DNA of 64,000 bases from Prado023 sp963706875 (GCA_963706875.1 CAVPNW010000014.1:62001-126000); one strand, 5' to 3'; counted from the first letter of the stretch, positions 25,162-33,585 are shown. A program made the numbers and translations. The notes: a model not told the origin generated them from the letters alone.

Positions 25162-26013
25162 GTGCAGAGCATCAGGGCAGTCCGGGAGCTGGTCGGACGG
25201 TACGACGCCGTTCTCTGCGACGTGTGGGGGGTCGTCCACGACGGCAGGTCGGTCTTCCCGGGCGCCGCCGAGGCCCTCATCGGGTTGCGCGCCGCCGGGG
25301 TGAGCGTCGTCCTGCTGACCAACATGCCGCGGCCGAGCAGCCAGGTGCCTGCTGCGCTCGACCGGCTCGGGTTCCCGGACGACGCCTGGGATGCGATCGT
25401 CACCAGTGGGGACGCGATCCGCGGCGAGCTCACCCGACGCGCCCCGGGGCCGGTCCTGCGCCTCGGGCGCGACGGGGATCGCGGGCTGTGGGAGGGGCTG
25501 GGGCTGGAGTTCGTCGCAGACCCCGACCACGCGCGCTTCGCGGCGATCGCCGGGCTGCGGACCACCGAGGAGACCCCAGCCGACTACGCCAGCATCCTGC
25601 GGGCAGCCCGGGATCGGGACCTTGAGCTGCTCTGCGCCAACCCCGACCTGCAGATCATGTCCGGCGGGACTCTGCGCTGGTGCGCCGGCGCGGTGGCTGA
25701 CTCCTACTCCGCCCTGGGCGGGAGGGTCGTCCAGGCGGGCAAGCCGCACGCCGCCATCTATGTCCGCGCGTTCGAGGCCCTCGCCGCGGTGGCCGCCCGG
25801 GTCATCCCCCGCGAGCGGGTCCTGGCGATCGGGGACGGGCCGGCGACCGACCTGCTGGGGGCCAACCGGCAGGGGCTCGACGCCCTGTTCATCGCCAGCG
25901 GGATCCACGGGGAGTCCTTGCTGGACGGCGACGAGGTCGCCGTACCGCGTGCGGAGCAACTGCTTGCCAACGCCGGCGTCACCGCGACGTACGTGATGCC
26001 CCGACTGAGGTGA
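25162..26013 (+). CDS. HAD superfamily class IIA hydrolase (TIGR01459-like)
   Basis: A 283-residue phosphatase of the HAD-IIA group. The nucleophile motif is DAVLCDVWGVVHDG near residue 14, motif II is VVLLTNMPRPSS, the substrate-loop Lys is in VQAGKPHAAIY, and the metal-binding acidic motif is VLAIGDGPATDLLGANRQG. The family removes phosphate from small metabolites; the substrate here is unknown. GTG 25162 is preferred over upstream ATGs because an AGGAG precedes it and the family start lies close to this point. Confidence 0.85.
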   Translation: MQSIRAVRELVGRYDAVLCDVWGVVHDGRSVFPGAAEALIGLRAAGVSVVLLTNMPRPSSQVPAALDRLGFPDDAWDAIVTSGDAIRGELTRRAPGPVLRLGRDGDRGLWEGLGLEFVADPDHARFAAIAGLRTTEETPADYASILRAARDRDLELLCANPDLQIMSGGTLRWCAGAVADSYSALGGRVVQAGKPHAAIYVRAFEALAAVAARVIPRERVLAIGDGPATDLLGANRQGLDALFIASGIHGESLLDGDEVAVPRAEQLLANAGVTATYVMPRLR

Positions 26014-26029
26014 CGATCAAGGAGATCAG

Positions 26030-26392
26030 ATGGCTGAATTCACCCTGAACGTGAACATGGACTGCGTGGACATCGACGAGATGACGCGCTTCTGGTCTGC
26101 CGCCCTGGGCTACGAGGTGAGCGGCGAGCTCGGGCCCTTCCGTGGCCTGCGCGACCCGGACGGGGTCGGCCCGAAGGTGGTGCTCCAGCGGGTGGCGGAC
26201 CCCACCACGGGCAAGAACCGGCTACACCTCGACCTCTACGTCGAGGCGCCCGGCGATCTCGCCGTTGAGGTCGAGCGGCTGATCGCGCTGGGTGCGCGGC
26301 GTTCGGATGCCGGGTGGCACGAGCTCGGTGATGAGTCCTGGCAGGTCATGCACGACCCGGAGGGCAACGTGTTCTGCGTGTGCCGGCACTGA
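26030..26392 (+). CDS. VOC family protein (glyoxalase/bleomycin resistance-like)
   Basis: A 120-residue single-domain protein with the paired beta-alpha-beta-beta-beta VOC fold: FTLNVNMDCVDIDEMTRFWSA at the start, RLHLDLYVEA in the centre and WQVMHDPEGNVFCVCRH at the end, a common C-terminus of actinobacterial members. AAGGAG sits 5 bases before ATG. It begins 17 bases after the HAD gene and is probably co-transcribed. No substrate can be deduced. Confidence 0.88.
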   Translation: MAEFTLNVNMDCVDIDEMTRFWSAALGYEVSGELGPFRGLRDPDGVGPKVVLQRVADPTTGKNRLHLDLYVEAPGDLAVEVERLIALGARRSDAGWHELGDESWQVMHDPEGNVFCVCRH

Positions 26393-26419
26393 CCGGGCGA
26401 ACCCCCGTACGCGGCCTGC

Positions 26420-26425
26420 GACAAT
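26420..26425 (+). promoter_or_regulatory. -10 box (GACAAT) of a leaderless promoter for folD
   Basis: GACAAT lies 7 bases before GTG 26433 and supports that start over the in-frame ATG at 26424. Confidence 0.4.
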
Positions 26426-26432
26426 GCTCCCT

Positions 26433-27278
26433 GTGACTGCGACGATCCTGGACGGCAAGGCGACCGCTGCGGCGGTCAAGCGCGACCTCGCGGCCGCGGT
26501 CGCCGACCTGCGCGCTCGGGGCGTCGTGCCCGGGCTGGGCACGGTGCTCGTCGGCGACGACCCCGGGAGCCGCGCCTATGTCGCCGGCAAGCACCGCGAC
26601 TGCGCGGAGGTCGGCATCCAGTCCATCCGCGTGGACCTGCCGGACACCGCCAGCCAGGCCGACGTCCTGGCCGCGGTGCGCGAGCTCAACGCCGACCCGG
26701 CATGCACCGGCTACATCGTGCAGCTCCCCCTGCCCAAGGGGTTGGACGCCAACGCCGTGCTCGAGGCGATGGACCCCGCCAAGGACGCTGACGGGCTGCA
26801 CCCGGTGAACCTCGGGCGGCTCGTCCTCGGGTCGCCGGCGCCGCTGCCCTGCACGCCGCGCGGGATCGTCGAGCTGCTGCGCCGCTACGACGTGCCGATC
26901 AACGGCGCCGAGGTGTGCGTGATCGGCCGCGGGGTGACGGTCGGCCGGCCCCTCGGGCTGCTGCTGACCCGCAAGTCCGAGAACGCGACGGTGACCCTGT
27001 GCCACACCGGCACCCGCGACATCGCCGCCCACGCGCGCTCGGCCGACATCGTCGTGGCCGCCGCCGGCGTGCCGCACCTGATCACCGCCGACCTGGTGAA
27101 GCCCGGCGCCGCGGTCCTCGACGTGGGAATCACCCGTACCCCCGACGGCCTGGTGGGCGACGTCCATCCCGACGTCCGCGAGGTGGCCGGGTTTCTCGCC
27201 CCGATGCCCGGCGGCGTCGGGCCGATGACCCGTGCGATGCTGCTGGCCAACGTCGTCGAGGCCGCGGCGCGGTCATGA
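26433..27278 (+). CDS. folD: Bifunctional methylenetetrahydrofolate dehydrogenase/methenyltetrahydrofolate cyclohydrolase
   Basis: A 281-residue enzyme interconverting 5,10-methylene- and 10-formyl-tetrahydrofolate, the cofactor of purN and purH. It shows the catalytic Lys region SRAYVAGKHRDC, the signature GYIVQLPLPKGLD, PCTPRGIVELL, the NADP-binding VIGRGVTVGRPLGLLL, and the C-terminal PMPGGVGPMTRAMLL. Length agrees with the family (E. coli 288). The stop overlaps the DUF3017 start (ATGA). Confidence 0.97.
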   Translation: MTATILDGKATAAAVKRDLAAAVADLRARGVVPGLGTVLVGDDPGSRAYVAGKHRDCAEVGIQSIRVDLPDTASQADVLAAVRELNADPACTGYIVQLPLPKGLDANAVLEAMDPAKDADGLHPVNLGRLVLGSPAPLPCTPRGIVELLRRYDVPINGAEVCVIGRGVTVGRPLGLLLTRKSENATVTLCHTGTRDIAAHARSADIVVAAAGVPHLITADLVKPGAAVLDVGITRTPDGLVGDVHPDVREVAGFLAPMPGGVGPMTRAMLLANVVEAAARS

Positions 27279-27670
27279 CTGATGTCCCTCCCGGCGCGCA
27301 GTGGCCCCCGGCCGCACCGGATCCGGCGAGCGCAGCGGGGCTGGACTTCACCCGTGACCGCCTCGCGGAGGACGCGGCCCTGTCAGTCGAGGCCGCCCGG
27401 GATTCCATTGGTCCGCCGTTCCAGTGGCCGCTGATGATCGTGCTCGTGGGCCTGCTGGCCTCACTGATCGTCGTGGCCGACGACCACTTCCGCCGGGGAT
27501 CGGTGCTGTTCGCCGCGTTCGTGGTCCTGGCCTTCTTCCTGCGGCTGTTCCTGCCGGAGCGGGACGCCGGATGGCTCGCCGTGCGCGGCAAGGGGATCGA
27601 CCTGCTGTGCCTGGGGTTCCTGGGCATCGGCCTGTCGGTGTTCGCCCTCATCGTCCCGCCGCCCTCGTAG
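27275..27670 (+). CDS. DUF3017 family membrane protein
   Basis: A 131-residue protein, translationally coupled to folD. After a soluble Pro/Ala-rich N-terminus of about 50 residues come three hydrophobic helices (PLMIVLVGLLASLIVVADDHF, GSVLFAAFVVLAFFLRLFLP, DLLCLGFLGIGLSVFALIV). The conserved RDAGWLAVRGKGID between helices 2 and 3 marks the DUF3017 family, regularly found after folD in actinobacteria. The function is unknown. Confidence 0.85.
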   Translation: MTDVPPGAQWPPAAPDPASAAGLDFTRDRLAEDAALSVEAARDSIGPPFQWPLMIVLVGLLASLIVVADDHFRRGSVLFAAFVVLAFFLRLFLPERDAGWLAVRGKGIDLLCLGFLGIGLSVFALIVPPPS

Positions 27671-27714
27671 GTCCGCACGATGCGCACCGGGCTGCACGGG
27701 TCGGGGACAGGCCG

Positions 27715-28488
27715 ATGAGCGTGCTCGCGTCGAACGCGATGGTCCTGGCCGCGCTGCTCGTGCCGCTCTGGGCTGTGTCGGTTCGGATGCGCAACGCCAG
27801 CATCGTCGACCCGTGGTGGTCGATCCTGTTCCTGCTGGTGGTGGTCAACTCCGTGCGGCTGACCGGGATCACCCCGGGCAAGGTCCTGCTGCTGGCGGTG
27901 GTCGCGCTCTGGGCGGTCCGCCTCTGGGCGTACCTGCTGCGGCGCAACTGGGGCAAGCCCGAGGACCCGCGGTACGTCGCGTTCCGGGAGCACTACGGTC
28001 CGGAGCGCTACTGGTGGGTCAGCCTGTTCCAGGTGTTCGCGCTCCAGGGGGTGCTGGCGCTGGTCGTGTCGGCCCCCCTGGCGGTCGGCGGCGCCGCCGC
28101 GGCGCCGGATCCGATCGGCGCGACCGATTGGATCGGGTTGGTCGTGTTCGCCGTCGGGTTCGGGTTCGAGGTGGTCGGCGATGAGCAGCTGCGCCGGTTC
28201 CGCGCGGACCCAGCCAGCCGCGGCCGGGTCCTCGACTCCGGCCTGTTCCGCTTCACCCGTCACCCCAACTACTTCGGCGAGGCCGTGCTGCAGTGGGGGT
28301 TCTGGGTCATGGTGCTCGACGTGCCCTGGGGCTGGGCCACGGCATTCGGACCGGCCCTGATGACCTTCCTGCTGATTCGGGTCTCCGGCGTCTCGATGCT
28401 CGACAGGCACCTGATCACATCGCGCCCGGGGTACGAGCAGTACATGGCGCGCACCAGCGCGTTCGTGCCGCGTCCGCCGCGTGGGTGA
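27715..28488 (+). CDS. DUF1295 (steroid 5-alpha reductase-like) membrane protein
   Basis: A 257-residue membrane protein with about six helices. The family signature is the C-terminal GLFRFTRHPNYFGEAVLQWGF, together with SIVDPWWSILF near the N-terminus and RPGYEQYMARTSAFVPRPPR at the end. Related proteins reduce enone double bonds of lipids using NADPH, but most DUF1295 members are uncharacterised. It starts 45 bases after DUF3017 with a weak AGG upstream, so it may be in the same transcript. Confidence 0.85.
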   Translation: MSVLASNAMVLAALLVPLWAVSVRMRNASIVDPWWSILFLLVVVNSVRLTGITPGKVLLLAVVALWAVRLWAYLLRRNWGKPEDPRYVAFREHYGPERYWWVSLFQVFALQGVLALVVSAPLAVGGAAAAPDPIGATDWIGLVVFAVGFGFEVVGDEQLRRFRADPASRGRVLDSGLFRFTRHPNYFGEAVLQWGFWVMVLDVPWGWATAFGPALMTFLLIRVSGVSMLDRHLITSRPGYEQYMARTSAFVPRPPRG

Positions 28489-28581
28489 GCCCGGACCCGC
28501 CAGGCGATCCCCGAGGGAGTAGGGCCGTCCGGCGGTCCGCACGGGCCGGAAGCCCCATCAGGGCGGCGGAACCCGGGCGAG

Positions 28582-28621
28582 TAGGCTGGACGGGCACCTG
28601 AGAGCGTCGGTGGACCGACGC
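28582..28621 (+). promoter_or_regulatory. mdh promoter -10 box and leader hairpin
   Basis: TAGGCT at 28582-28587 is followed by a leader of about 45 bases. In it GCGTCGGT (28604-28611) pairs perfectly with ACCGACGC (28614-28621), just ahead of the ribosome-binding site GAGAGAGG. The stem may affect mRNA stability or translation of mdh. Confidence 0.4.
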
Positions 28622-28637
28622 GCGAGAGAGGAAACCA

Positions 28638-29597
28638 ATGTCCCTGAACGGCAAGGTCACCGTCGTCGGCGCCGGGTTCTACGGCTCCACCACCGCCCAG
28701 CGCCTGGCTGAGTACAACGTCTTCGAGACGGTCGTCCTGACCGACATCCTCGAGGGCCGCGCCGAGGGCCTCGCACTGGACCTCAACCAGTCGCGGCCGA
28801 TCGAGGGCTTCGAGACCACCGTCGTCGGCCAGACCACCGACCCCGCCACGGGCGCCGGCTACGAGGCCACCGCCGACTCCGACGTCGTCGTGATCACCGC
28901 GGGCCTGCCACGCAAGCCGGGCATGAGCCGCATGGACCTGATCGAGACCAACGCGCGCATCGTGCGCAACGTGGCCGAGAACGTCGTCGCGCACTCGCCG
29001 AACGCCGTCATCGTCGTGGTGTCCAACCCGTTGGACGAGATGACCGCACTGACCCAGCTCGCCTCCGGGCTGCCCAAGAACCAGGTCATCGGCCAGGCCG
29101 GCATGCTCGACACCGCGCGCTTCACGAACTTCGTGGCCGTCGAGCTCGGCGTCCCCGTCGGGTCGGTGAAGACCCTGACCCTCGGCTCGCACGGCGACAC
29201 GATGGTCCCGGTTCCCTCGCGCTGCACCGTCGACGGCAAGCCGCTGACCGACTTGCTGCCTGCCGAGAAGATCGAGGAGCTCGTCGTGCGCACGCGAAAC
29301 GGCGGTGCCGAGGTCGTGGCGCTGCTCAAGACCGGTTCGGCGTTCTACGCGCCCTCGGCCGCGGCCGCGCGCATGGCCAAGGCCGTGATCGAGGACTCCG
29401 GGCTGGTCATGCCGGTGTGCGCCTGGGTCGATGGCGAGTACGGCATCGAGGGCGTGTACCTCGGCGTCGAGGCTGAGATCGGCCGCCAAGGCGTGCGCAA
29501 GGTGGTCGAGGGCGACCTCACCGAGACCGAGCTCGCCGGGCTCAAGGAGGCCGCCGAGGCGGTCCGCGCCAAGCAGGCCGACGTCCAGAGCCTGTAG
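28638..29597 (+). CDS. mdh: Malate dehydrogenase (LDH-like type)
   Basis: A 319-residue NAD-dependent dehydrogenase of the TCA cycle. The Rossmann motif is VTVVGAGFYGSTTAQRL, with Asp in VLTDILEGRAEG selecting NAD over NADP. The substrate-binding arginines lie in GLPRKPGMSRMDLI and the catalytic His in LGSHGDTMVPVPSR. The LDH-like malate dehydrogenase group has this length and pattern, including Arg rather than Gln in the substrate loop. It has its own promoter and a strong terminator after it. Confidence 0.93.
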   Translation: MSLNGKVTVVGAGFYGSTTAQRLAEYNVFETVVLTDILEGRAEGLALDLNQSRPIEGFETTVVGQTTDPATGAGYEATADSDVVVITAGLPRKPGMSRMDLIETNARIVRNVAENVVAHSPNAVIVVVSNPLDEMTALTQLASGLPKNQVIGQAGMLDTARFTNFVAVELGVPVGSVKTLTLGSHGDTMVPVPSRCTVDGKPLTDLLPAEKIEELVVRTRNGGAEVVALLKTGSAFYAPSAAAARMAKAVIEDSGLVMPVCAWVDGEYGIEGVYLGVEAEIGRQGVRKVVEGDLTETELAGLKEAAEAVRAKQADVQSL

Positions 29598-29611
29598 GGC
29601 CACGAGCTGCA

Positions 29612-29649
29612 CGAAGGGGGCGGGACCTTGCGGGGTCCCGCCCCCTTCG
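29612..29649 (+). terminator. Strong hairpin terminator after mdh
   Basis: A perfect 16-bp stem (29612-29627 with 29634-29649) closes a 6-base loop, 14 bases after the mdh stop. No T tract follows, as is common at this GC content. Confidence 0.8.
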
Positions 29650-29684
29650 CGTCCCCCGGGGCGACTCCCGCGCCGCCATCTGGC

Positions 29685-29736
29685 GTGATCCATTCAGGTT
29701 CGGTGGCCTAGAGAGTCCGCAACCTGAATGGATCAC
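29685..29736. repeat. 16-bp perfect inverted repeat with ATCCATT/ATCCATG-type core
   Basis: Arms at 29685-29700 and 29721-29736 (GTGATCCATTCAGGTT and its complement) enclose 20 bases containing CTAG. It lies between convergent mdh and SRPBCC genes, after the mdh terminator. It matches the element at 19135 in GATCCATNCAGG. Confidence 0.75.
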
Positions 29737-29765
29737 TGGGCGGGGAGGGGCGCCCTCGCTGACGC

Positions 29766-30254
29766 TCACTGCTCCGCCGGTTCGTCCTCGCTGGTGAAGT
29801 AGGCCTGCAGTGCGCGCAGCACCCCGTCCCAGGCGGGGTCGAAGTAGTCGTGGGCCTCGTCCCATTCGCCGCCGTCGCCCCATCCGAGCTGCGTCAACTC
29901 CACCCGGGTGCCCTCGTCGGCGTCGTCCGGGCGCAGCCGGAGCAGGACCACCGAGCGCTGGGCGCGCGCCTCGGCCAGGTGCGGCGGGGCGTTCCACGTG
30001 AACGTGAGCATGGTCGGGGCCTGGAATCCGATCACCTGGCAGTCCTCGGAGCCACGGTTGCCGGGCTCCGCCTCGGACAGGAAGTACCACTCGTAGGGCC
30101 CGCCGACTCGCAGCTCGATCCGGGAGTCGTCCACCAGCCAGGACCGGATCCCGGCGTCGGTGGTCCAGGCCCACCAGACGTCCTCGACCGGGGCGCTCAC
30201 GGTGACCGCCTTGTGCAGGACGCGCTCGGCGGCGGGGAAGTGGGTCGGTGTCAT
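29766..30254 (-). CDS. SRPBCC domain protein (AHSA1-like)
   Basis: A 162-residue START/Bet v 1-like domain with HKAVTVSAPVEDVWWAWTTDAGIRSWL at the front, GGPYEWYF in the middle and the typical C-terminal DYFDPAWDGVLRALQAYF. AHSA1-like members bind hydrophobic ligands or Hsp90-type partners; function here is unknown. The ATG overlaps the stop of thpR (ATGA on the minus strand), so it is the second gene of a two-gene operon. Confidence 0.88.
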   Translation of the reverse strand: MTPTHFPAAERVLHKAVTVSAPVEDVWWAWTTDAGIRSWLVDDSRIELRVGGPYEWYFLSEAEPGNRGSEDCQVIGFQAPTMLTFTWNAPPHLAEARAQRSVVLLRLRPDDADEGTRVELTQLGWGDGGEWDEAHDYFDPAWDGVLRALQAYFTSEDEPAEQ

Positions 30255-30784
30255 GGGACGTCAGGGTAGTCCTGCAGGCCCCACTGCTGAAGGACGTCGT
30301 AGCGAGGCTGGGGACCGGTGTGCGAGGCGACGAGCGTGACGGCGTCCGGCGTCCATTGCGGGCCCCGATGGGACGAGAGTGCCGGGACGGCGCCTCGGGC
30401 TTGGAGATGCGCCCCGACCCCACGGGCTCGGGCCACAGTGAGGTGCGCTCGGAACCGGTGGTCGGCCACTGCCAGGGAGCGCCGCAGCGCAGTGGCCAGG
30501 TCGGTCAGCCACGGCCCATGCTCGACGCCGATCCACAGGACCGGGCCGAAGGCGCCCGCACCGGACAGGCGCACAGGGCCCGGTGCCGGGAGCGTCAACC
30601 TGTTCAGGCGCCGCCGGGCCAGGTCGGGGTCGGCATCTCCGAGGAAGGCGAGCGTGATGTGCCATCGGTCGTCAGGCTGCCAGCGCAGGCCGGGGTGGAT
30701 GACTGCGGCGGCATCCACGGCCGATCGGAGTGCGGCCTTCGCGCCCGGATCCGGCCACACTGCGACGAAGAGCCGGTCAGTCAT
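30251..30784 (-). CDS. thpR: RNA 2',3'-cyclic phosphodiesterase
   Basis: A 177-residue 2H phosphoesterase (LigT/ThpR). The two catalytic HxT motifs are His42-Ile-Thr44 in WHITLAFLGD and His112-Leu-Thr114 in FRAHLTVARARG, with the N-terminal RLFVAVWPDP typical of the family. Such enzymes open 2',3'-cyclic phosphates on RNA ends. It is coupled to the downstream SRPBCC gene by a four-base overlap. Confidence 0.93.
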   Translation of the reverse strand: MTDRLFVAVWPDPGAKAALRSAVDAAAVIHPGLRWQPDDRWHITLAFLGDADPDLARRRLNRLTLPAPGPVRLSGAGAFGPVLWIGVEHGPWLTDLATALRRSLAVADHRFRAHLTVARARGVGAHLQARGAVPALSSHRGPQWTPDAVTLVASHTGPQPRYDVLQQWGLQDYPDVP

Positions 30785-30856
30785 GTTTCGGCAGCGGGGG
30801 TTGGGCGCAGCCGCACCAAGTGCGTGGTTGGCGCCTTCGGTGGGGGAGGACGAGTC

Positions 30857-31378
30857 TCACGGCTCGGTGAAGGACGTCTCCGCAGGCTCGGTCACGGAGT
30901 AGTCGCGCTCCCACCCCTCGTGCTGGAGCGTGATGGATTCGATCGCCACGGCGTCGGCGTTCGCGTCGAGCTCAGGCAGGGCCTGGTACTCCGAGACCCA
31001 GGCCCGGTACACCCGATAGGAGCGGACGACCTGCCCAGCCTCGTTGAAGAGCTCGATGATGACGTCCTTGCGGTAGTCCTTGAGGGACACCTCCGACCCG
31101 AGCCCGTTGCCCAGGTTCCAGGACTTGTTCGCCCACTGCTCGAAGGCCGCGTCGTGGGTGACCCCGCGGGACAGCGTGATCGGTTCGAATGTGGTGCGGC
31201 CCGGCGACAGGCGCTCGATCGATGGCTCGGCACCGTCGCGGTGGCGGACCACCTCTGTGCTGCGACGAAGGGCGCTGACGCGATCCACTCCGGCTACCGG
31301 CCGGCCATCCCAGATCACCCGGAACTTGAACCCCTTGTACGGGTCGTAGCGATGGGTGTTGACCGAGAACTGCGCCAT
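30857..31378 (-). CDS. Contractile tail/injection system tube protein (T4 gp19-like)
   Basis: A 173-residue protein of the phage tail tube family: GFKFRVIWDGRPVAGVDRVSAL near the start, RLSPGRTTFEPITLSRGVT, FEQWANKSW and a C-terminal VESITLQHEGWERD-like block. The family forms the inner tube of phage tails and extracellular contractile injection systems. No sheath, baseplate, spike or ATPase gene is present within the window, so it is solitary. GAGGAG lies 5 bases before the ATG at 31378, showing a normal start. It may be an isolated remnant, or supply a tube to machinery encoded elsewhere. Confidence 0.8.
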   Translation of the reverse strand: MAQFSVNTHRYDPYKGFKFRVIWDGRPVAGVDRVSALRRSTEVVRHRDGAEPSIERLSPGRTTFEPITLSRGVTHDAAFEQWANKSWNLGNGLGSEVSLKDYRKDVIIELFNEAGQVVRSYRVYRAWVSEYQALPELDANADAVAIESITLQHEGWERDYSVTEPAETSFTEP

Positions 31379-31526
31379 GGGAGCTCCTCTGCTGCGGTCG
31401 AACCACGGGCTTCTGCCCATGATGGACCATCCGCGCCACCTGAGCCCCGGTCATCGGTCGCGGGCGTGGTCCTTGCCGCGTCCCGCGCAGTAGGTTGTGC
31501 AGTATCACCCATCACCGGAGGCCACC

Positions 31527-31763
31527 GTGACCGACAAAGACCCAGCCCACGACACAGGTCCCGAGCACGCCCTCGCAGCCGAGCCGGAGGCAGCGATCAC
31601 CGATCCCGACGAGCTCATGAAGCAGAAGTACCGCGACGCCATGGCCCACAAGCACGGGGCATCCGGGGCTGCCAAGCAGGGTCACGGGGATGCGGGCCCC
31701 TCGGGGCACGCGCAGAGCGCGGCCCAGACCCAGCGGATGTTCCGCCGCAAGTCCGGCGGGTAG
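31527..31763 (+). CDS. DUF5302 family small protein
   Basis: A 78-residue hydrophilic, His- and Ala-rich protein. The conserved elements are DELMKQKYRDAMAHKH in the middle and QRMFRRKSGG at the C-terminus, which fit DUF5302, a small actinobacterial family of unknown role. GTG 31527 follows CGGAGG by 5 bases. TAGGTT at 31491-31496 can act as the -10 box. Confidence 0.75.
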   Translation: MTDKDPAHDTGPEHALAAEPEAAITDPDELMKQKYRDAMAHKHGASGAAKQGHGDAGPSGHAQSAAQTQRMFRRKSGG

Positions 31764-31794
31764 CGACGGCGGAGAGGCCCAGCGGCGAGGCGCG

Positions 31795-31823
31795 GCGGGA
31801 TGAGCGGTCGGACCGCGTCCCGC
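31795..31823. terminator. Compound hairpin between convergent DUF5302 and ureC
   Basis: An outer stem GCGGGA/TCCCGC (31795-31800 with 31818-31823) surrounds an inner stem GCGGTC/GACCGC (31804-31809 with 31811-31816). The position between two converging genes suits a bidirectional terminator. Confidence 0.45.
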
Positions 31824-31893
31824 TGGCGGCGAGGCGTGTCGAACGTGCGCGCCGTGGTGCGAGGGCGCCCTGCTCCGAGATCGACCAGCTCGG

Positions 31894-33585
31894 TCAGAGG
31901 AAGTACAGCCGCTGCAGGGGAGTGCGTTCGACGGGTCCGAAGCGCATGGGGGCCCCGTCCATGGTGACGGCCGCCGTGCGCGGATCGACCTGGACGTCGG
32001 CCAATCGGGCGTTGCGCACGAGCTGCGACAGCCGCACGGATCGCGTCCCCCGCACCGGGACCCGCCGCCGCTTCGTGGGGAACGGGGCCGTCGTCTCGTC
32101 CGCGGACCCGTTGGTGAACAGCACCGACAGCTGCGCCGGGGCGGCCCCGTAGCCTCCGAACTGCGGGCCCATCCGCAGGGGCTCGACCGTGTCGATCGAG
32201 GCGTTCGGATCCCCGGTCGGCCCCCACGCCGGCAGCCCCGACTTCAGCACTAGCTGCGGCTTCGCCGCGAAGTGCGACGGGCGCCAGAGCACGATGTCGG
32301 CCATCCGGCCCACCTGCAGGGACCCCACCTCGTGGGCGATCCCGTGCACGAGGGCCGGGTTGATCGTGAGCTTGGCGAGGTAGCGCAGGATCCGGTCGTT
32401 GTCGTGGCCGATGGCGTCGTCCTCGGCGTCGACGAACGCCCCGTCGGCCCCCTTGGTGACCGATGCGAGGGCGAAGGTCCGCCGCCACGTCTCGCCCGCG
32501 CGGCCCATCCCCAGTGCGTCCGAGCTGGTCATCGGGATCACGCCATGGTCGTGCAGCAGGTTCTCGGCGCCCATGGTGGCGGCGCGCACCCGGTTGCGGG
32601 CCAGGTCGAGGTCTCCGGGGATCTCCGGGTGCAGCCCGTGGGAGACCATGATCATCGACACGTGCTCGGCCAGGGCGTTGACCCCGAACGGCAGCGTGGG
32701 GTTGGTCGAGGAGGCCAGGACGTTGTCCACGCCGGCCAGCCGCAGGACGTTGGGCGTGTGCCCGCCGCCGCAGCCCTCGACGTGGAACGCGTGGACCGCG
32801 CGGCCATCAAGGACGGCCAGGGTGTCCTCGACCGACAGCCCCTCGTTGAGCCCGTCGGTGTGCAGGGCGACCGCGACGTCGTGCTCCTCGGCCACGGCCA
32901 GGGCCATGTCGAGGGTGCGCAGGTGCGCACCGGTGTCCTCGTGGACCTTGAACCCGCACACCCCGGCCTCGAGGGCCTCCAGCAGCGGGCCCGGCTGCGC
33001 GGACGACCCGCGGCCCAGGACCCCCACGTTGATGGGCCAGGCGTCGAACGCGGCGTAGGCCTGGCGCAGCGCCCAGCCCGACCCGACGCCCACGCCCCAG
33101 AACGGCCCGAACTCCTGCACGAGCAGGCTGGTCACGCCCGAGGAGAGTGCGGCCTCCATGACTCGCGGGCTCAACCCGTGCACGTGCGGGTCGACAGCAC
33201 CGGGGGTAGCGATGAGGCCCTCGCCCGGGATGACGATCGTCCCGCTGCCGACCACGACGTCCACGCCGTCGGTGGTGTCCGGGTTGCCCGAGCGCCCGAG
33301 GGCGACGATCCGGCCCTCGCGGATCCCGATGGAGGTCACGCCCACGCCCAGGACGGGATCGAGCATCAGCGCGTTCGTGACCACCACGTCGCAGGACTCG
33401 GTGGCGCGCACGGCCCGGAAGCCGATCCCGTCGCGCCCGGTCTTGGCGAACCCGAGCAGGAGCTCGTCACCGGCGAGGCGGTCGTCGGCCATCACCTCGA
33501 GGGTCAGTCCGGTGTCGCCGAGCCGGACCCGGTCGCCCCGGCGCGGGCCGTGCACCGCCATGTCGTTCCACGGGCCGCGGCTCAT
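31894..33585 (-). CDS. ureC: Urease alpha subunit-like metal hydrolase, flap Cys replaced by Ser
   Basis: A 563-residue UreC homologue of normal length. The nickel ligands are all present: His134 and His136 in DPHVHGL, carbamylated Lys213 in GFKVHEDTG, His242 in ALHTDGLNE, His268 in HAFHVEGCGGGH and Asp356 in SSDALGMGR, plus His215 and His316. The mobile-flap Cys of MVCHHL is Ser315 (MVSHGL). Several surroundings also differ from standard urease, such as VDPHVHGLSP for DTHIHWICP and HTDGLNEG for HSDTLNESG. No ureD, E, F or G lies in the window. ATG overlaps the ureAB stop by four bases. It may be a urease or a hydrolase of another ureido compound. Confidence 0.9.
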   Translation of the reverse strand: MSRGPWNDMAVHGPRRGDRVRLGDTGLTLEVMADDRLAGDELLLGFAKTGRDGIGFRAVRATESCDVVVTNALMLDPVLGVGVTSIGIREGRIVALGRSGNPDTTDGVDVVVGSGTIVIPGEGLIATPGAVDPHVHGLSPRVMEAALSSGVTSLLVQEFGPFWGVGVGSGWALRQAYAAFDAWPINVGVLGRGSSAQPGPLLEALEAGVCGFKVHEDTGAHLRTLDMALAVAEEHDVAVALHTDGLNEGLSVEDTLAVLDGRAVHAFHVEGCGGGHTPNVLRLAGVDNVLASSTNPTLPFGVNALAEHVSMIMVSHGLHPEIPGDLDLARNRVRAATMGAENLLHDHGVIPMTSSDALGMGRAGETWRRTFALASVTKGADGAFVDAEDDAIGHDNDRILRYLAKLTINPALVHGIAHEVGSLQVGRMADIVLWRPSHFAAKPQLVLKSGLPAWGPTGDPNASIDTVEPLRMGPQFGGYGAAPAQLSVLFTNGSADETTAPFPTKRRRVPVRGTRSVRLSQLVRNARLADVQVDPRTAAVTMDGAPMRFGPVERTPLQRLYFL

